From positions 1-23,765 of the forward strand of contig JBBIND010000066.1 in assembly GCA_037444075.1 (NCBI GenBank): a stretch of DNA of 23,765 nucleotides, read 5' to 3'. The notes under the pieces are model-generated. The model was given only the letters and a program-made list of their open reading frames with translations, was not told the DNA's origin and ran no database searches. Positions 13,242 through 21,661 of this stretch are shown here, piece by piece. Numbering within the stretch: position 1 is the first letter of the stretch; the number at the start of each line of letters is the position of its first letter. A program made the position numbers and the translations under genes. The DNA comes from JBBIND01 sp037444075. Its GTDB lineage: Bacteria; Acidobacteriota; Terriglobia; Bryobacterales; Bryobacteraceae.

Positions 13242-14567
13242 TCAGGCGCGATCCGGCAGGAGGAACCGGTGGGGAGCACCGGCGCTGCGCGCTGCTCCCT
13301 CCGCAGCGAGATAGCCGCTTCGCACCGCGCCCTCCATCGTCGCGGGCCAGCCAGTCCGCGTCCAATCGCCCGCCAGAAACAGATTGTTCCAGCGCGTCCG
13401 AACCCCGGGCCGCTGCGTTTCAAGGCCGGGCGCGGCGGAGAAGGTGGCTCGTGCCTCCCTTACCACGTGGGCTTTCCTCAGCCGGGTGGGCCGGGCTTCG
13501 GGAAGGAACTCCGCCATCTCGGCAGCGGCCATCGCGATGATCTGCTCGCGCGGCAATTTCATCAGGCTGCGCGAGGCGCTCACGACCGCAAGCAGGTAAC
13601 GCCCGTCCTGTTTGGCAAAAAACCACTGTAAGGTGCGTCCAAGCAGCACCCCGTGGGGGAGGTCCGTCACCGGCTGTTCGTACCACAAATGAATGCCGGT
13701 GATGGGCGAGTGCTCCCAGGTCTGCGTCTCCAAGCCCAATTCCGGGGCGACCGAGTTGATCCTGTTCCAAGGCAGGCAGCATACGTAGTTATCCGCCTCG
13801 CGCGCCTCGCCGTTCACCAGGACGCCCCGGACGCGCCCTTCCTCGAACAACAGGCGGCTCACCGGGGACCGCAGCCGTACGGAGACAGTTGGCAGGCGCT
13901 TCCAGCGTTCCTCCTCATACAGTTCGCTGAGCGGAGCCGCAGGCACGCCGAGTTCGTAATTGCGCTTGCCCGCCAGGAACCCCAGCCAGGCCACCATGAC
14001 CCCGGGCAGCGCTGACATCCGCTCCAGTTCTTCATTCACCGCACTGATCAGCACCGGGCTCCAGAAGCGTTCGATGGCGCCGCGCGTCTGCCCGTGATGG
14101 CGCAGCCACTCCAGCATGTTGATTTCGTCCAGTTCCGCGCGACGCTTCCGGTCCTTCCAAGCCCCGTACATGGCTCGCAGGATGGCCATCTTGTCCGCGC
14201 CTGAAAGGAATGGCAGCCGGCAGAAACTCCATCCCAAGTGCAGAGGAGCGGGCAGAAAGGACCCGCTCATTGGCGTCATCCTCCCGCCGGGCTCGTGGAA
14301 GTAGTACGTTTTGTGGAACTTGATGAGTTCCGCCACGCCGAGCCGCTGATAGAAATCCAACAGGTTCACGCAGCAGCGGAGCAGGATGTGCTGGCAGGAA
14401 TCGATGGTTTCCGGCGGCTCGCCGGGAGAGGCTAGAGGGAAACTGGCCGCGCGGCCTCCCAGCGAACTGCGGGCTTCATACAACTCAACGTCGAAACCGG
14501 CGCTCCCCAGGGCAGCGGCGCAGGCCATCCCAGCCAAGCCGCCGCCGAGGATGATCGTCCTGGACAT
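13242..14567 (-). CDS. hpnE: Hydroxysqualene dehydroxylase HpnE
   Basis: This 441-residue FAD-dependent amine-oxidase/phytoene-desaturase-like protein has an N-terminal dinucleotide-binding motif (ILGGGLAGMACAAAL, then ELYEARSSLGGRA). The HpnE-type block DSCQHILLRCCVNLLDFY is near residue 57, NEELERMSALPG lies mid-protein, and the C-terminal FAD motif is NLFLAGDWTRTGWPATMEGAVRSG. HpnE reduces hydroxysqualene to squalene, the last step of the HpnCDE route that feeds hopanoid synthesis at the membrane. hpnC and hpnD are not in the window; the right-hand neighbour is a 37-residue membrane protein whose TGA directly abuts this ATG, implying translational coupling. No separate ribosome-binding site is visible. 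The IS4 element lies 60 bp downstream. Confidence 0.92.
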   Translation of the reverse strand: MSRTIILGGGLAGMACAAALGSAGFDVELYEARSSLGGRAASFPLASPGEPPETIDSCQHILLRCCVNLLDFYQRLGVAELIKFHKTYYFHEPGGRMTPMSGSFLPAPLHLGWSFCRLPFLSGADKMAILRAMYGAWKDRKRRAELDEINMLEWLRHHGQTRGAIERFWSPVLISAVNEELERMSALPGVMVAWLGFLAGKRNYELGVPAAPLSELYEEERWKRLPTVSVRLRSPVSRLLFEEGRVRGVLVNGEAREADNYVCCLPWNRINSVAPELGLETQTWEHSPITGIHLWYEQPVTDLPHGVLLGRTLQWFFAKQDGRYLLAVVSASRSLMKLPREQIIAMAAAEMAEFLPEARPTRLRKAHVVREARATFSAAPGLETQRPGVRTRWNNLFLAGDWTRTGWPATMEGAVRSGYLAAEGAARSAGAPHRFLLPDRA

Positions 14568-14681
14568 TCAGGCGTGTGAGCGTGCCCTGCGCCCGCCGCC
14601 GCCGTCGCCACCCGAGAGGGCTATGGCGAGACAAGCGCACATGCAGAAGAAGAGCAAATAGATCCAGTCACTGGCGCTCAT
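14568..14681 (-). CDS. Small single-pass membrane protein, unknown function
   Basis: A 37-codon frame starts at ATG 14681, with GGA about 7-9 nt upstream, and ends in TGA directly against the hpnE ATG (TGAATG). The protein begins MSASDWIYLL, continues with a hydrophobic, Cys-containing segment (about residues 7-22, LLFFCMCACLAIAL), and ends with a Gly-rich then basic tail (SGGDGGGGRRARSHA). That fits one transmembrane helix with the basic tail in the cytoplasm. I do not recognise the family. Tight coupling with hpnE suggests a role with membrane lipid synthesis, or simply a leader that sets hpnE translation. Confidence 0.6.
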   Translation of the reverse strand: MSASDWIYLLFFCMCACLAIALSGGDGGGGRRARSHA

Positions 14682-14761
14682 GGTGATTGTCCAAATCACA
14701 GTATGACCCGGCCGCGCTCAATTGCGGAGTACTGCCGGTCATGGTACTTCTGCCGTCCCGC

Positions 14762-16909
14762 CTAGCGAGCACGGCCTTGCACGGCCATGCGGACGACGTT
14801 CTCCATCAGCCTGAGCCCGCAATCGTCCTCCATGGTCAGCAGCGATTCGGGATGGAACTGCACCCCTTCCACCGGCAGCGAGGTGTGACGGACCCCCATG
14901 ATAATGCCGTCCTCCGATTCCGCCGTGATTTTCAGGCACTCAGGCAAACGTGCCCGGACGGCATAAAGGGAATGGTACCGGCCCACGCGGAAGCGCTCCG
15001 GAAGTCCGGCGAAGACGCCTTGCCCGGAGTGGGTGACGAACGAGGGTTTCCCGTGCATCGGATAATCCAGTTGACCCAGTTCGCCTCCGTAGGCTTCCAC
15101 AATGCCCTGTAACCCGAGGCACACCCCGAACACCGGAAGCCCTGCCCGCTCGGCGTGCCGCACGAGTCCGGCCACTTGAAAATCGGCCGGCCGGCCGGGA
15201 CCCGGCGATATCAGCAGCAGGTGCGGAGCCAGGCGCTCAATCATCTCGAGCGGGAAGCCTGCCCGGTAAGTAATCACTTCCGCGCCCGTTTGGCGCGCGT
15301 AGTTGGCCAGCGTGTGGATGAAGCAGTCGTCGTTGTCGACGAGCAGCAACCGCGTACCCTCGCCCGCCCGGGCATTCAGATACGCTTCGCGCGGCTCCCT
15401 CGCCTCGCCGCGCAGGGCGCGGCGGAAGCCGGTAGCTTTCAGCCGCGTCTCGCGCTCCTCGCTGGCAGGATCGGAATCATAGAGCAACGTGGCGCCGGCC
15501 GAATAGGAGGCCACTCCATCGAGCAGGTGCACGGTGCGGATCAGAATCCCGGTATTGATGTCGCCATTCAACGCGAGCATGCCTACGGCGCCGCCGTACC
15601 ATCCACGCGGACTGCTCTCCAGATCTTCGATGGCTTGCGCGGCGGCCTTCTTCGGAGCGCCGGTCACCGTCACGGCCCACATGTGGGTCAGGAAGGCGTC
15701 CAGCGAATCGAACCCTGGCTGCAGCATGCCTTCCACGTGATCCACGGTGTGGAAGACGCCGGCGTAAGCCTCGATGAGCCGGCGGCCGATCACCCTTACG
15801 GAACCCGGCACGGAGACGCGGGACTTGTCGTTGCGATCCACGTCCGTGCACATCGTGAGCTCGGATTCTTCCTTGGCCGAAACCAGCAGTTCACGGATGT
15901 GCTCGGCATCGCGCAACGGGTCGCCCGTCCGCGGCGCCGTGCCGCTGATCGGGCATGTCTCCAGCCTCTGACCCTCCACGCGCACGAACATCTCCGGCGA
16001 GGCTCCCACCAACTGCTCCCCACCGAACTGAAGGATGAACTCGTAAGGGCTGGGGCTGGCCTGCTGGATTCGCTCAAACAACTCCGACGGCGGCCCCGAA
16101 AAGGGCGCACTGAAGGTCTGCCGAAGCACCACCTCGTAGTAGTCTCCGCGGCGCATCCCCTCGCGCACCTGCTCGACCTTGGCGGCGTACTCCTCGGGCG
16201 TGTGATCGGAGACGATCTCACCCGGCTGCACCAGGACGGACGGGGTCAGTTCTTCGCCGCCCCGCGCCAGATCCACGGTCGACAGCCCGTCGCCTTCGAA
16301 ATCGTACTGGTAGCGTTCGATCACCTCCTTCTTCCGGTCCATGAAGTAGATGTCGTCGCACCAGAACAGGTGCAGGTCACGGCTGTCGCCGCGCGGATGC
16401 CGGAATTGAATGGGATCGAACTGGAAGAGCAGGTCGTAACCGAAAGCGCCCACCAGGCACAGGCGGCTGTCTTTTTCGTGGCGGAATTCCTCGACGAGCG
16501 ACCGGAGAATGCTGAACACCGAAGGCTGTTTGCTGCGTTCCTCTTCTGCGAACAGCTCCGGCAGCGGCTTGAGACGCCCCTGGAGGGCCCCTTGCCTGAA
16601 GTCAAAGCTTTCCCAATGGGGATGGCGCGCCAGAATCGGGAACAGGATCTGGTTGAGGATGGCCCCGCGCAGATTCAGCGGGCGGAATTCAACGCGCCGC
16701 CCATATGCCACGATTTCCACCGGCGGGCAGACCGAAGCGACATCCCAACGTGAGTAGCGTTCCGGATACTCGTAGCCGGATGAAAGGTAGAAGCCACGGT
16801 GCCGGTCGAGTTGCCGCAGAAGGTGTCCCAGCCCCTTCCGGTAGGGCACGCGTGAGCTGGTTCGCGTTACGCCTGCCCCGTTCGGTGTGTGGTATCGAAG
16901 CTGCCGCAT
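14762..16909 (-). CDS. trpE(G): Fused anthranilate synthase (TrpE-TrpG), components I and II
   Basis: This 715-residue bifunctional enzyme makes anthranilate from chorismate and glutamine, the first step of tryptophan synthesis. The chorismate-binding TrpE part spans about 1-515, with YYEVVLRQTFSAP, CPISGTAPRTGDPLRD, CTDVDRNDKSRVSVPGSV, VTVTGAPKKAAAQAIEDLE and RGWYGGAVGML. After a linker, a class I glutamine amidotransferase (about 525-715) has LLISPGPGRP, nucleophile C597 in FGVCLGLQG, and H686/E688 in VQFHPES. The one-chain arrangement and length match the rhizobial TrpE(G) form. ATG 16909 has GGGAG 6 nt upstream. It begins only 33 bp after rho with no leader peptide or attenuator visible, so it is probably read through from the rho transcript. 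No other trp gene is nearby; a PabB-like role is less likely given the fusion type. Confidence 0.93.
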   Translation of the reverse strand: MRQLRYHTPNGAGVTRTSSRVPYRKGLGHLLRQLDRHRGFYLSSGYEYPERYSRWDVASVCPPVEIVAYGRRVEFRPLNLRGAILNQILFPILARHPHWESFDFRQGALQGRLKPLPELFAEEERSKQPSVFSILRSLVEEFRHEKDSRLCLVGAFGYDLLFQFDPIQFRHPRGDSRDLHLFWCDDIYFMDRKKEVIERYQYDFEGDGLSTVDLARGGEELTPSVLVQPGEIVSDHTPEEYAAKVEQVREGMRRGDYYEVVLRQTFSAPFSGPPSELFERIQQASPSPYEFILQFGGEQLVGASPEMFVRVEGQRLETCPISGTAPRTGDPLRDAEHIRELLVSAKEESELTMCTDVDRNDKSRVSVPGSVRVIGRRLIEAYAGVFHTVDHVEGMLQPGFDSLDAFLTHMWAVTVTGAPKKAAAQAIEDLESSPRGWYGGAVGMLALNGDINTGILIRTVHLLDGVASYSAGATLLYDSDPASEERETRLKATGFRRALRGEAREPREAYLNARAGEGTRLLLVDNDDCFIHTLANYARQTGAEVITYRAGFPLEMIERLAPHLLLISPGPGRPADFQVAGLVRHAERAGLPVFGVCLGLQGIVEAYGGELGQLDYPMHGKPSFVTHSGQGVFAGLPERFRVGRYHSLYAVRARLPECLKITAESEDGIIMGVRHTSLPVEGVQFHPESLLTMEDDCGLRLMENVVRMAVQGRAR

Positions 16910-16942
16910 CCCCGTCTCCCTCCGGACGATCGAATGCCGGCG

Positions 16943-18538
16943 TCAGGTGCTCATGGACGCCAGGAACTCGGCGTTACTCCTGGTTTTGCCCAGTTTGTCG
17001 AGCAGCAATTCAATGCTCTCCACCGCCGACAGCGGGCTCATCACTTTACGCAGCACCCACACCCGGTTCAACTCTTCCTTGGGCAGCAGGAGTTCGTCTT
17101 TGCGCGTGCCGCTCTTGTGGATGTCGATAGCAGGGAACACGCGCTTGTCCACCAGCTTCCGGTCGAGATGAATCTCCATGTTGCCGGTGCCCTTGAACTC
17201 CTCGAAGATCACGTCGTCCATGCGGCTGCCGGTGTCAATCAGAGCCGTCGCCACGATGGTCAGCGAACCGCCCTCCTCGATGTTGCGCGCCGCCCCGAAG
17301 AAACGCTTGGGCCGCTGCAAGGCGTTCGAGTCCACGCCGCCGCTCAGCACCTTGCCGGAGGGCGGGACGACGGTGTTATACGCGCGCGCCAGGCGCGTGA
17401 TGGAATCCAGCAGGATCACCACATCGCGGCGGTGCTCCACCAGCCGCTTGGCCTTCTCGATGACCATCTCGGCTACCTGCACGTGGCGCGAAGCGGGCTC
17501 ATCGAAGGTGGAACTGATGACTTCGCCGCGCACCGAGCGCTGCATGTCCGTGACCTCTTCGGGCCGCTCGTCAATGAGCAGAACGATGAGAGCCACTTCC
17601 GGATGATTGGTGGTAATGGAGTTGGCGATGCTCTGCAGCAGCATCGTTTTGCCGGTTCGCGGCGGGGCTACGATCAGTCCGCGCTGTCCCTTGCCGATGG
17701 GGGTGAGCATGTCCATCACCCGTCCGGAGGAGTTCTCGCGCACCGTCTCCAACTGCAGCCGTTCCATCGGGTAGAGCGGCGTCAGATTGTCAAAGAAGAT
17801 CTTGTTGCGGGCCTCCTCGGGTGGCTCGAAGTTGATGGCATCCACCTTGATGAGGGCGAAGTAGCGTTCCCCTTCCTTCGGAGGCCGGATCTGCCCGGAA
17901 ACGGTATCCCCGGTGCGCAGATCAAAACGGCGGATCTGCGACGGCGAAACATACACGTCGTCCGGTCCCGGGAGGTAGTTGTATTCGGGCGCGCGCAGGA
18001 AGCCAAAACCGTCCGGCAGGCATTCCAGGACGCCTTCAGAGAAGATGAGGCCGCTCTTTTCCGCCTGTGTCTGGAGGATCTTGAAGATCAACTCCTGCTT
18101 GCGCATGCCGGCCGCTCCGGCCACGCCGAGATCCTTGGCGATCTGGTTGAGCTTCTGGATGCTCATGTCCTTGAGTTCCACCAGATCGAGCGTGACCCCG
18201 TTGCGGCCTTCGCCGCCCCGCTGCCCGCCCTTTCGGCGCCCGCCGTGAAGCTGGTTCTGTTTGTGGTGCGGCTTGCCTTCGGGCTTCTTGTCGCCCGGAG
18301 CCCGCTTCTCCGGCTCGGCCTTCACTTCCGGGTCAGCTTTCTTCTCAGCCTCGCCCTTCTTCTCCGTGTCGGCCTTTTTGTCGTTTTCGGCCGCCTTCTC
18401 AGAGTCAGCCTTCTTTTCAGCCTCAGGTTTCTTTTCGGAAGCGGCCTTCTTTTCGGGCTCGGCTTGTCTTTCCCGTTCCGCCGGCTGCTCCTGGATTGGG
18501 CTCTCCAGGTTTTCTAGATTGTCCGTATTGCCTGCCAA
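16943..18538 (-). CDS. rho: Transcription termination factor Rho
   Basis: This is the hexameric RNA-dependent ATPase that ends transcription. From the C-terminus inward it has the RecA-like motor (Walker A APPRTGKTMLL, Walker B DVVILLDSITRLARAYN, Q-loop, R-loop KSGTRKDELL), the RNA-binding cold-shock domain (GVLECLPDGFGFLRAPEYNY through YVSPSQIRRFDLRTGD and IRPPKEGERYFALIKV) and the Rho_N helical domain (LKDMSIQKLNQIAKDLG). Before these, residues about 15-113 are low complexity: repeated EKKAE/EKKAD units, then a basic Gly/Arg stretch (GGRRKGGQRGGEGRNG). No ATG precedes the core. TTG 18538, with GAGGG 5 nt before it, is the best start, overlapping engB by 25 bp; GTG 18598 would overlap by 85 bp and is less likely. 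With the TTG start the protein has 531 residues. Confidence 0.93.
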   Translation of the reverse strand: MAGNTDNLENLESPIQEQPAERERQAEPEKKAASEKKPEAEKKADSEKAAENDKKADTEKKGEAEKKADPEVKAEPEKRAPGDKKPEGKPHHKQNQLHGGRRKGGQRGGEGRNGVTLDLVELKDMSIQKLNQIAKDLGVAGAAGMRKQELIFKILQTQAEKSGLIFSEGVLECLPDGFGFLRAPEYNYLPGPDDVYVSPSQIRRFDLRTGDTVSGQIRPPKEGERYFALIKVDAINFEPPEEARNKIFFDNLTPLYPMERLQLETVRENSSGRVMDMLTPIGKGQRGLIVAPPRTGKTMLLQSIANSITTNHPEVALIVLLIDERPEEVTDMQRSVRGEVISSTFDEPASRHVQVAEMVIEKAKRLVEHRRDVVILLDSITRLARAYNTVVPPSGKVLSGGVDSNALQRPKRFFGAARNIEEGGSLTIVATALIDTGSRMDDVIFEEFKGTGNMEIHLDRKLVDKRVFPAIDIHKSGTRKDELLLPKEELNRVWVLRKVMSPLSAVESIELLLDKLGKTRSNAEFLASMST

Positions 18539-19077
18539 ATTTCCCTCGCTCCCTGGCCTGTCACGGCCGAAAACAGGACCGGCTCTTCGGTGATGCACTG
18601 TTTTCGAATGGCCGCCAGGCCACGATCTCTCTCACTCTGGTTCTTGAGCTTGTCTATCTTGGTGGCGATCACTCGGTATCGCCGGCCGTGAAACTCCAGC
18701 CAGCGCTTGAGTTCCAGGTCCATTTCCAACCATCCGCGGCGCGCGTCCAATAGAAGAAACGAAAGTCTTAGGGCGGTGCGCCGAAGCAAGTAACTTTCAA
18801 TGAGCGGCTTCCACTGCTCCGTCTGCCGACGGGGCGCCTTCGCAAATCCGTAGCCCGGGAGGTCTACAAAACGCCAGCCTCCCTCAACCTCATAGAAGTT
18901 GATGAGCTGCGTGCAGCCTGGAGTCGAACTCGTCCTGGCAAGCTTCTTCTGGCCGAGCAAACGGTTCAACAAAGTGGATTTCCCCACATTGCTCCTGCCC
19001 AGAAAGGCGATTTCCGGACACTCTTCAGGGGGAAACTGCTCAGGCCGGACAGCCCCTATTATAAATCTCGTGTTCAT
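18514..19077 (-). CDS. engB: Ribosome biogenesis GTP-binding protein EngB/YsxC/YihA
   Basis: This 187-residue TRAFAC GTPase has G1 GRSNVGKST (27-35), G2 STPGCTQ, G3 DLPGYG (72-77), G4 TKIDK (139-143) and G5 SAVTGQG. It assists late assembly of the 50S subunit and is essential in many bacteria. ATG 19077 was chosen because the family begins just before FIIGAVRPEQFPPEECPEIA; the frame stays open to 19215 but that extension is non-homologous and would run into lon. It lies 55 bp after lon, and its stop overlaps the start region of rho by 25 bp, so translation is probably coupled. The ribosome-binding site is weak. Confidence 0.94.
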   Translation of the reverse strand: MNTRFIIGAVRPEQFPPEECPEIAFLGRSNVGKSTLLNRLLGQKKLARTSSTPGCTQLINFYEVEGGWRFVDLPGYGFAKAPRRQTEQWKPLIESYLLRRTALRLSFLLLDARRGWLEMDLELKRWLEFHGRRYRVIATKIDKLKNQSERDRGLAAIRKQCITEEPVLFSAVTGQGAREIWQAIRTI

Positions 19078-19132
19078 CGGGTTGCCAGCGTCCCGGCTTG
19101 CCGGTCGCAGGTCAGCCTTCGGCCGGCGGAAA

Positions 19133-21559
19133 TCAGTGTGCGCGTTGCTCGTCGCCCGGCAGTTGCGCTTCCAACTCGATCGCCGGCGGACCGGGCGGCA
19201 ACGCCGGCACTTCAATCTGCCGTTCCAGGGCGAGCTTCAGTACCTCGTCCATCGACTCGACAAAGTGCAGCGTCATGTCCTTGCGGACGCTCTCCGGAAC
19301 GTCCGGCAGGTCCTTCTCATTGTCTTTGGGGAGGATCACCTCAAAGATGCTGTTGCGGTGCGCGGCGAGCAGCTTCTCTTTCAGCCCGCCAATGGTGAGC
19401 ACTTTGCCGCGCAGCGTAATCTCTCCCGTCATGGCTATATCGCAGCGCACCGGGATGCCCGTCAACGCGCTGCAAATGCTGGTGGCGATGGTGATGCCTG
19501 CCGACGGTCCATCCTTGGGGATGGCGCCCTCAGGCACGTGCAAATGGATGTCCAATTCCCTGTAGAAATCGCGCTTCAGGCCCAGGAACTGTGAGCGTGA
19601 GCGGACGTAGCTCATGGCCGCCTGCGCGGATTCCTGCATCACGTCGCCCAGTTTGCCGGTAGTCGTCAATTTGCCCCGGCCTTCCATGATGGTCGCCTCA
19701 GTGGTCAGTATCTGGCCGCCGACCTCGGTCCAGGCCAGGCCCACCGCCGCGCCGATTTCGTTCTTCTTGTCAGCCTTCATGTCGCGGTACCTCGGCGGTC
19801 CCAGGTAACTGGCCGCCTTCTCCGCGTCGATGACCGCCTTCGCGGTTTTGGCTTTGGACTTGGACGACTTCGCGTTCACTACGGCGCGCGCGACCTTCCG
19901 GCAGACGTTGCCCACCTCGCGCTCCAGGTTCCGCACTCCGGCTTCGCGCGTGTAGGACTCGATGATCGCGCGGAGCCCGGCCTCGCCGAACTCCACTTCC
20001 GTGCCGGACAGCCCGGTTTGGGACATCTGCTTCGGCACCAGGAAACGCTTGGCGATTTCCAGTTTCTCGAGTTCGGTGTAGCCGGACAGCCGGATGACCT
20101 CCATGCGATCCTGCAAAGCCGGCGGGATGGTGTGCATGACATTGGCCGTCGCGATGAAGAACACGTGGCTCAGGTCATACTCCACGTCCAGGTAATGGTC
20201 CACGAACATGTAGTTCTGCTCGGGATCCAGCACTTCCAGCAGCGCCGCCGACGGGTCACCGCGGAAGTCCATGGACATCTTATCCACTTCATCCAGCATA
20301 AACACGGGGTTCCGGGTGCCCGCTTTCTTCATCATCTGGATGATCTGGCCCGGCAAGGCTCCGATGTAGGTGCGCCGGTGGCCCCGGATTTCGGCCTCAT
20401 CACGCACGCCGCCGAGCGACATGCGGACGAACTTGCGCCCTGTGGCTCTGGCGATCGACATGCCGAGCGAGGTCTTCCCGACGCCGGGCGGTCCGACGAA
20501 GCAGAGGATTGAACCGCGCGGGTTCTTGACCAACTGCCGCACGGCCAAAAACTCCAGGATGCGCTCCTTGATCTTCTCAAGACCATAGTGGTCCGCTTCC
20601 AGGATCTTCTCCGCGTGCTTCAGATTCCTGATTTCACGGCTCTGCGGCTTCCAGGGCACGGCCAGCAGCCAGTCGAGGTAGTTGCGCGATACCGTGGATT
20701 CGGCGGACATGGGTGGCATGTTTTCCAGCCGCTTCAACTCCGCCAGGGCCTTTTCACGCGCGTCGGAAGTCATGCCGGCGTTTTCGATCTTCTTTTTCAG
20801 TTCATCGATCTCGCTCTTTTCGCCGCGGCCCAGTTCCTTCTGGATGGCCTTGATCTTCTCGTTGAGGTAGTACTCTTTCTGGGCGCGCTCCATCTGCCGC
20901 TTCACGCGGCCCTGAATGGTGCGGTCTACGCTCAACTTCTCAATTTCGATGTCGAGCAGGTCCGCCACGCGGGTGAGCCGCTCGATGGGTTCGAAAATCT
21001 CGAGCAACTCCTGCTTCTCTTCAATCGTCAGTTGCAGGTTGGCGCCCACCGTGTCCGCCAGGCGGCCCGGGTCATCCACCCGCAGGGTGGACAGCATGTT
21101 CTCGTAGTTGAGGTTCTGGTTCAGCTTGGCGTACTGCTCAAACAGGTTACTGACCCGCCCGACCAGCGCCGCCACTTGGGGTCCCTGGTCCGGCTTGAAC
21201 TGAAAGGTCCGCACGACTGCCCGGAAGTACCCGGCTTCTTCCGAGAGCGAAATCACCTTACCGCGTTCCTGGCCTTCCACCAGGACCTTGATATTGCCGT
21301 CCGGCAGCTTGAGGCTTTGCACGATGCTGGCAATGGTGCCGACCGAATAGATTTCTTCGGGCCGGGGCTCGTCCACATAGGCGTCGTGCTGGGTGGCCAG
21401 GAATATCTTCTTGTCAGCGGCCAAAGCATCTTCCAGAGCGCGGACGCTCGAGGCGCGGCCCACTACGAATGGCGTCATCATGTGCGGGAAGATGACGACA
21501 TCCCGGATGGGCATCATCGGCAGGCGCTTGGTTTCGTGCTTTTCCTTGGATGTCAACAT
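19133..21559 (-). CDS. lon: ATP-dependent protease Lon
   Basis: This 808-residue LonA protease has the N-terminal substrate-binding domain (about 10-200, PMMPIRDVVIFPHMMTPFVV), a coiled-coil region, an AAA+ module with Walker A GPPGVGKTSLG and Walker B PVFMLDEVDKM, and a C-terminal Ser/Lys protease domain. The catalytic dyad is S686 (PKDGPSAGIT) and K729 (GGLKEKLLAA), 43 residues apart as in E. coli. It degrades misfolded and regulatory proteins in the cytoplasm. The length is normal. ATG 21559 has no strong ribosome-binding site. It follows clpX by 102 bp, a gap holding a hairpin. The C-terminal tail after the protease domain (LPPGPPAIELEAQLPGDEQR) is Pro/acidic and unremarkable. Confidence 0.97.
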   Translation of the reverse strand: MLTSKEKHETKRLPMMPIRDVVIFPHMMTPFVVGRASSVRALEDALAADKKIFLATQHDAYVDEPRPEEIYSVGTIASIVQSLKLPDGNIKVLVEGQERGKVISLSEEAGYFRAVVRTFQFKPDQGPQVAALVGRVSNLFEQYAKLNQNLNYENMLSTLRVDDPGRLADTVGANLQLTIEEKQELLEIFEPIERLTRVADLLDIEIEKLSVDRTIQGRVKRQMERAQKEYYLNEKIKAIQKELGRGEKSEIDELKKKIENAGMTSDAREKALAELKRLENMPPMSAESTVSRNYLDWLLAVPWKPQSREIRNLKHAEKILEADHYGLEKIKERILEFLAVRQLVKNPRGSILCFVGPPGVGKTSLGMSIARATGRKFVRMSLGGVRDEAEIRGHRRTYIGALPGQIIQMMKKAGTRNPVFMLDEVDKMSMDFRGDPSAALLEVLDPEQNYMFVDHYLDVEYDLSHVFFIATANVMHTIPPALQDRMEVIRLSGYTELEKLEIAKRFLVPKQMSQTGLSGTEVEFGEAGLRAIIESYTREAGVRNLEREVGNVCRKVARAVVNAKSSKSKAKTAKAVIDAEKAASYLGPPRYRDMKADKKNEIGAAVGLAWTEVGGQILTTEATIMEGRGKLTTTGKLGDVMQESAQAAMSYVRSRSQFLGLKRDFYRELDIHLHVPEGAIPKDGPSAGITIATSICSALTGIPVRCDIAMTGEITLRGKVLTIGGLKEKLLAAHRNSIFEVILPKDNEKDLPDVPESVRKDMTLHFVESMDEVLKLALERQIEVPALPPGPPAIELEAQLPGDEQRAH

Positions 21560-21589
21560 GAATCGAATTCGTGGAATCTTAATGAAATA

Positions 21590-21623
21590 CCAGGGTTGGC
21601 GTGCAGCCGCCCCGCTGCCCTGG
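21590..21623. other. Hairpin-forming sequence in the clpX-lon gap
   Basis: CCAGGG (21590-21595) pairs with CCCTGG (21618-21623), with a nested GCAG/CTGC stem inside. It has no T-run. It could pause transcription or set lon expression relative to clpX. The rest of the gap (21560-21661) shows a G7 run and no promoter that I trust. Confidence 0.3.
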
Positions 21624-21661
21624 GTTGGCCACCCATCACTTGGGGGGGTCCAGCCGGCCCC

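Noticed and set aside
15155..18517. Two very long plus-strand open frames (over 530 codons each) opposite trpE(G) and rho
   Set aside because: They mirror well-conserved genes on the minus strand, show no recognisable domains, and are expected from high GC at third codon positions.
19058..19063. Perfect TATAAT on the minus strand inside the engB 5' end
   Set aside because: It encodes part of the conserved FIIGAV segment and has no -35 at 16-18 bp.
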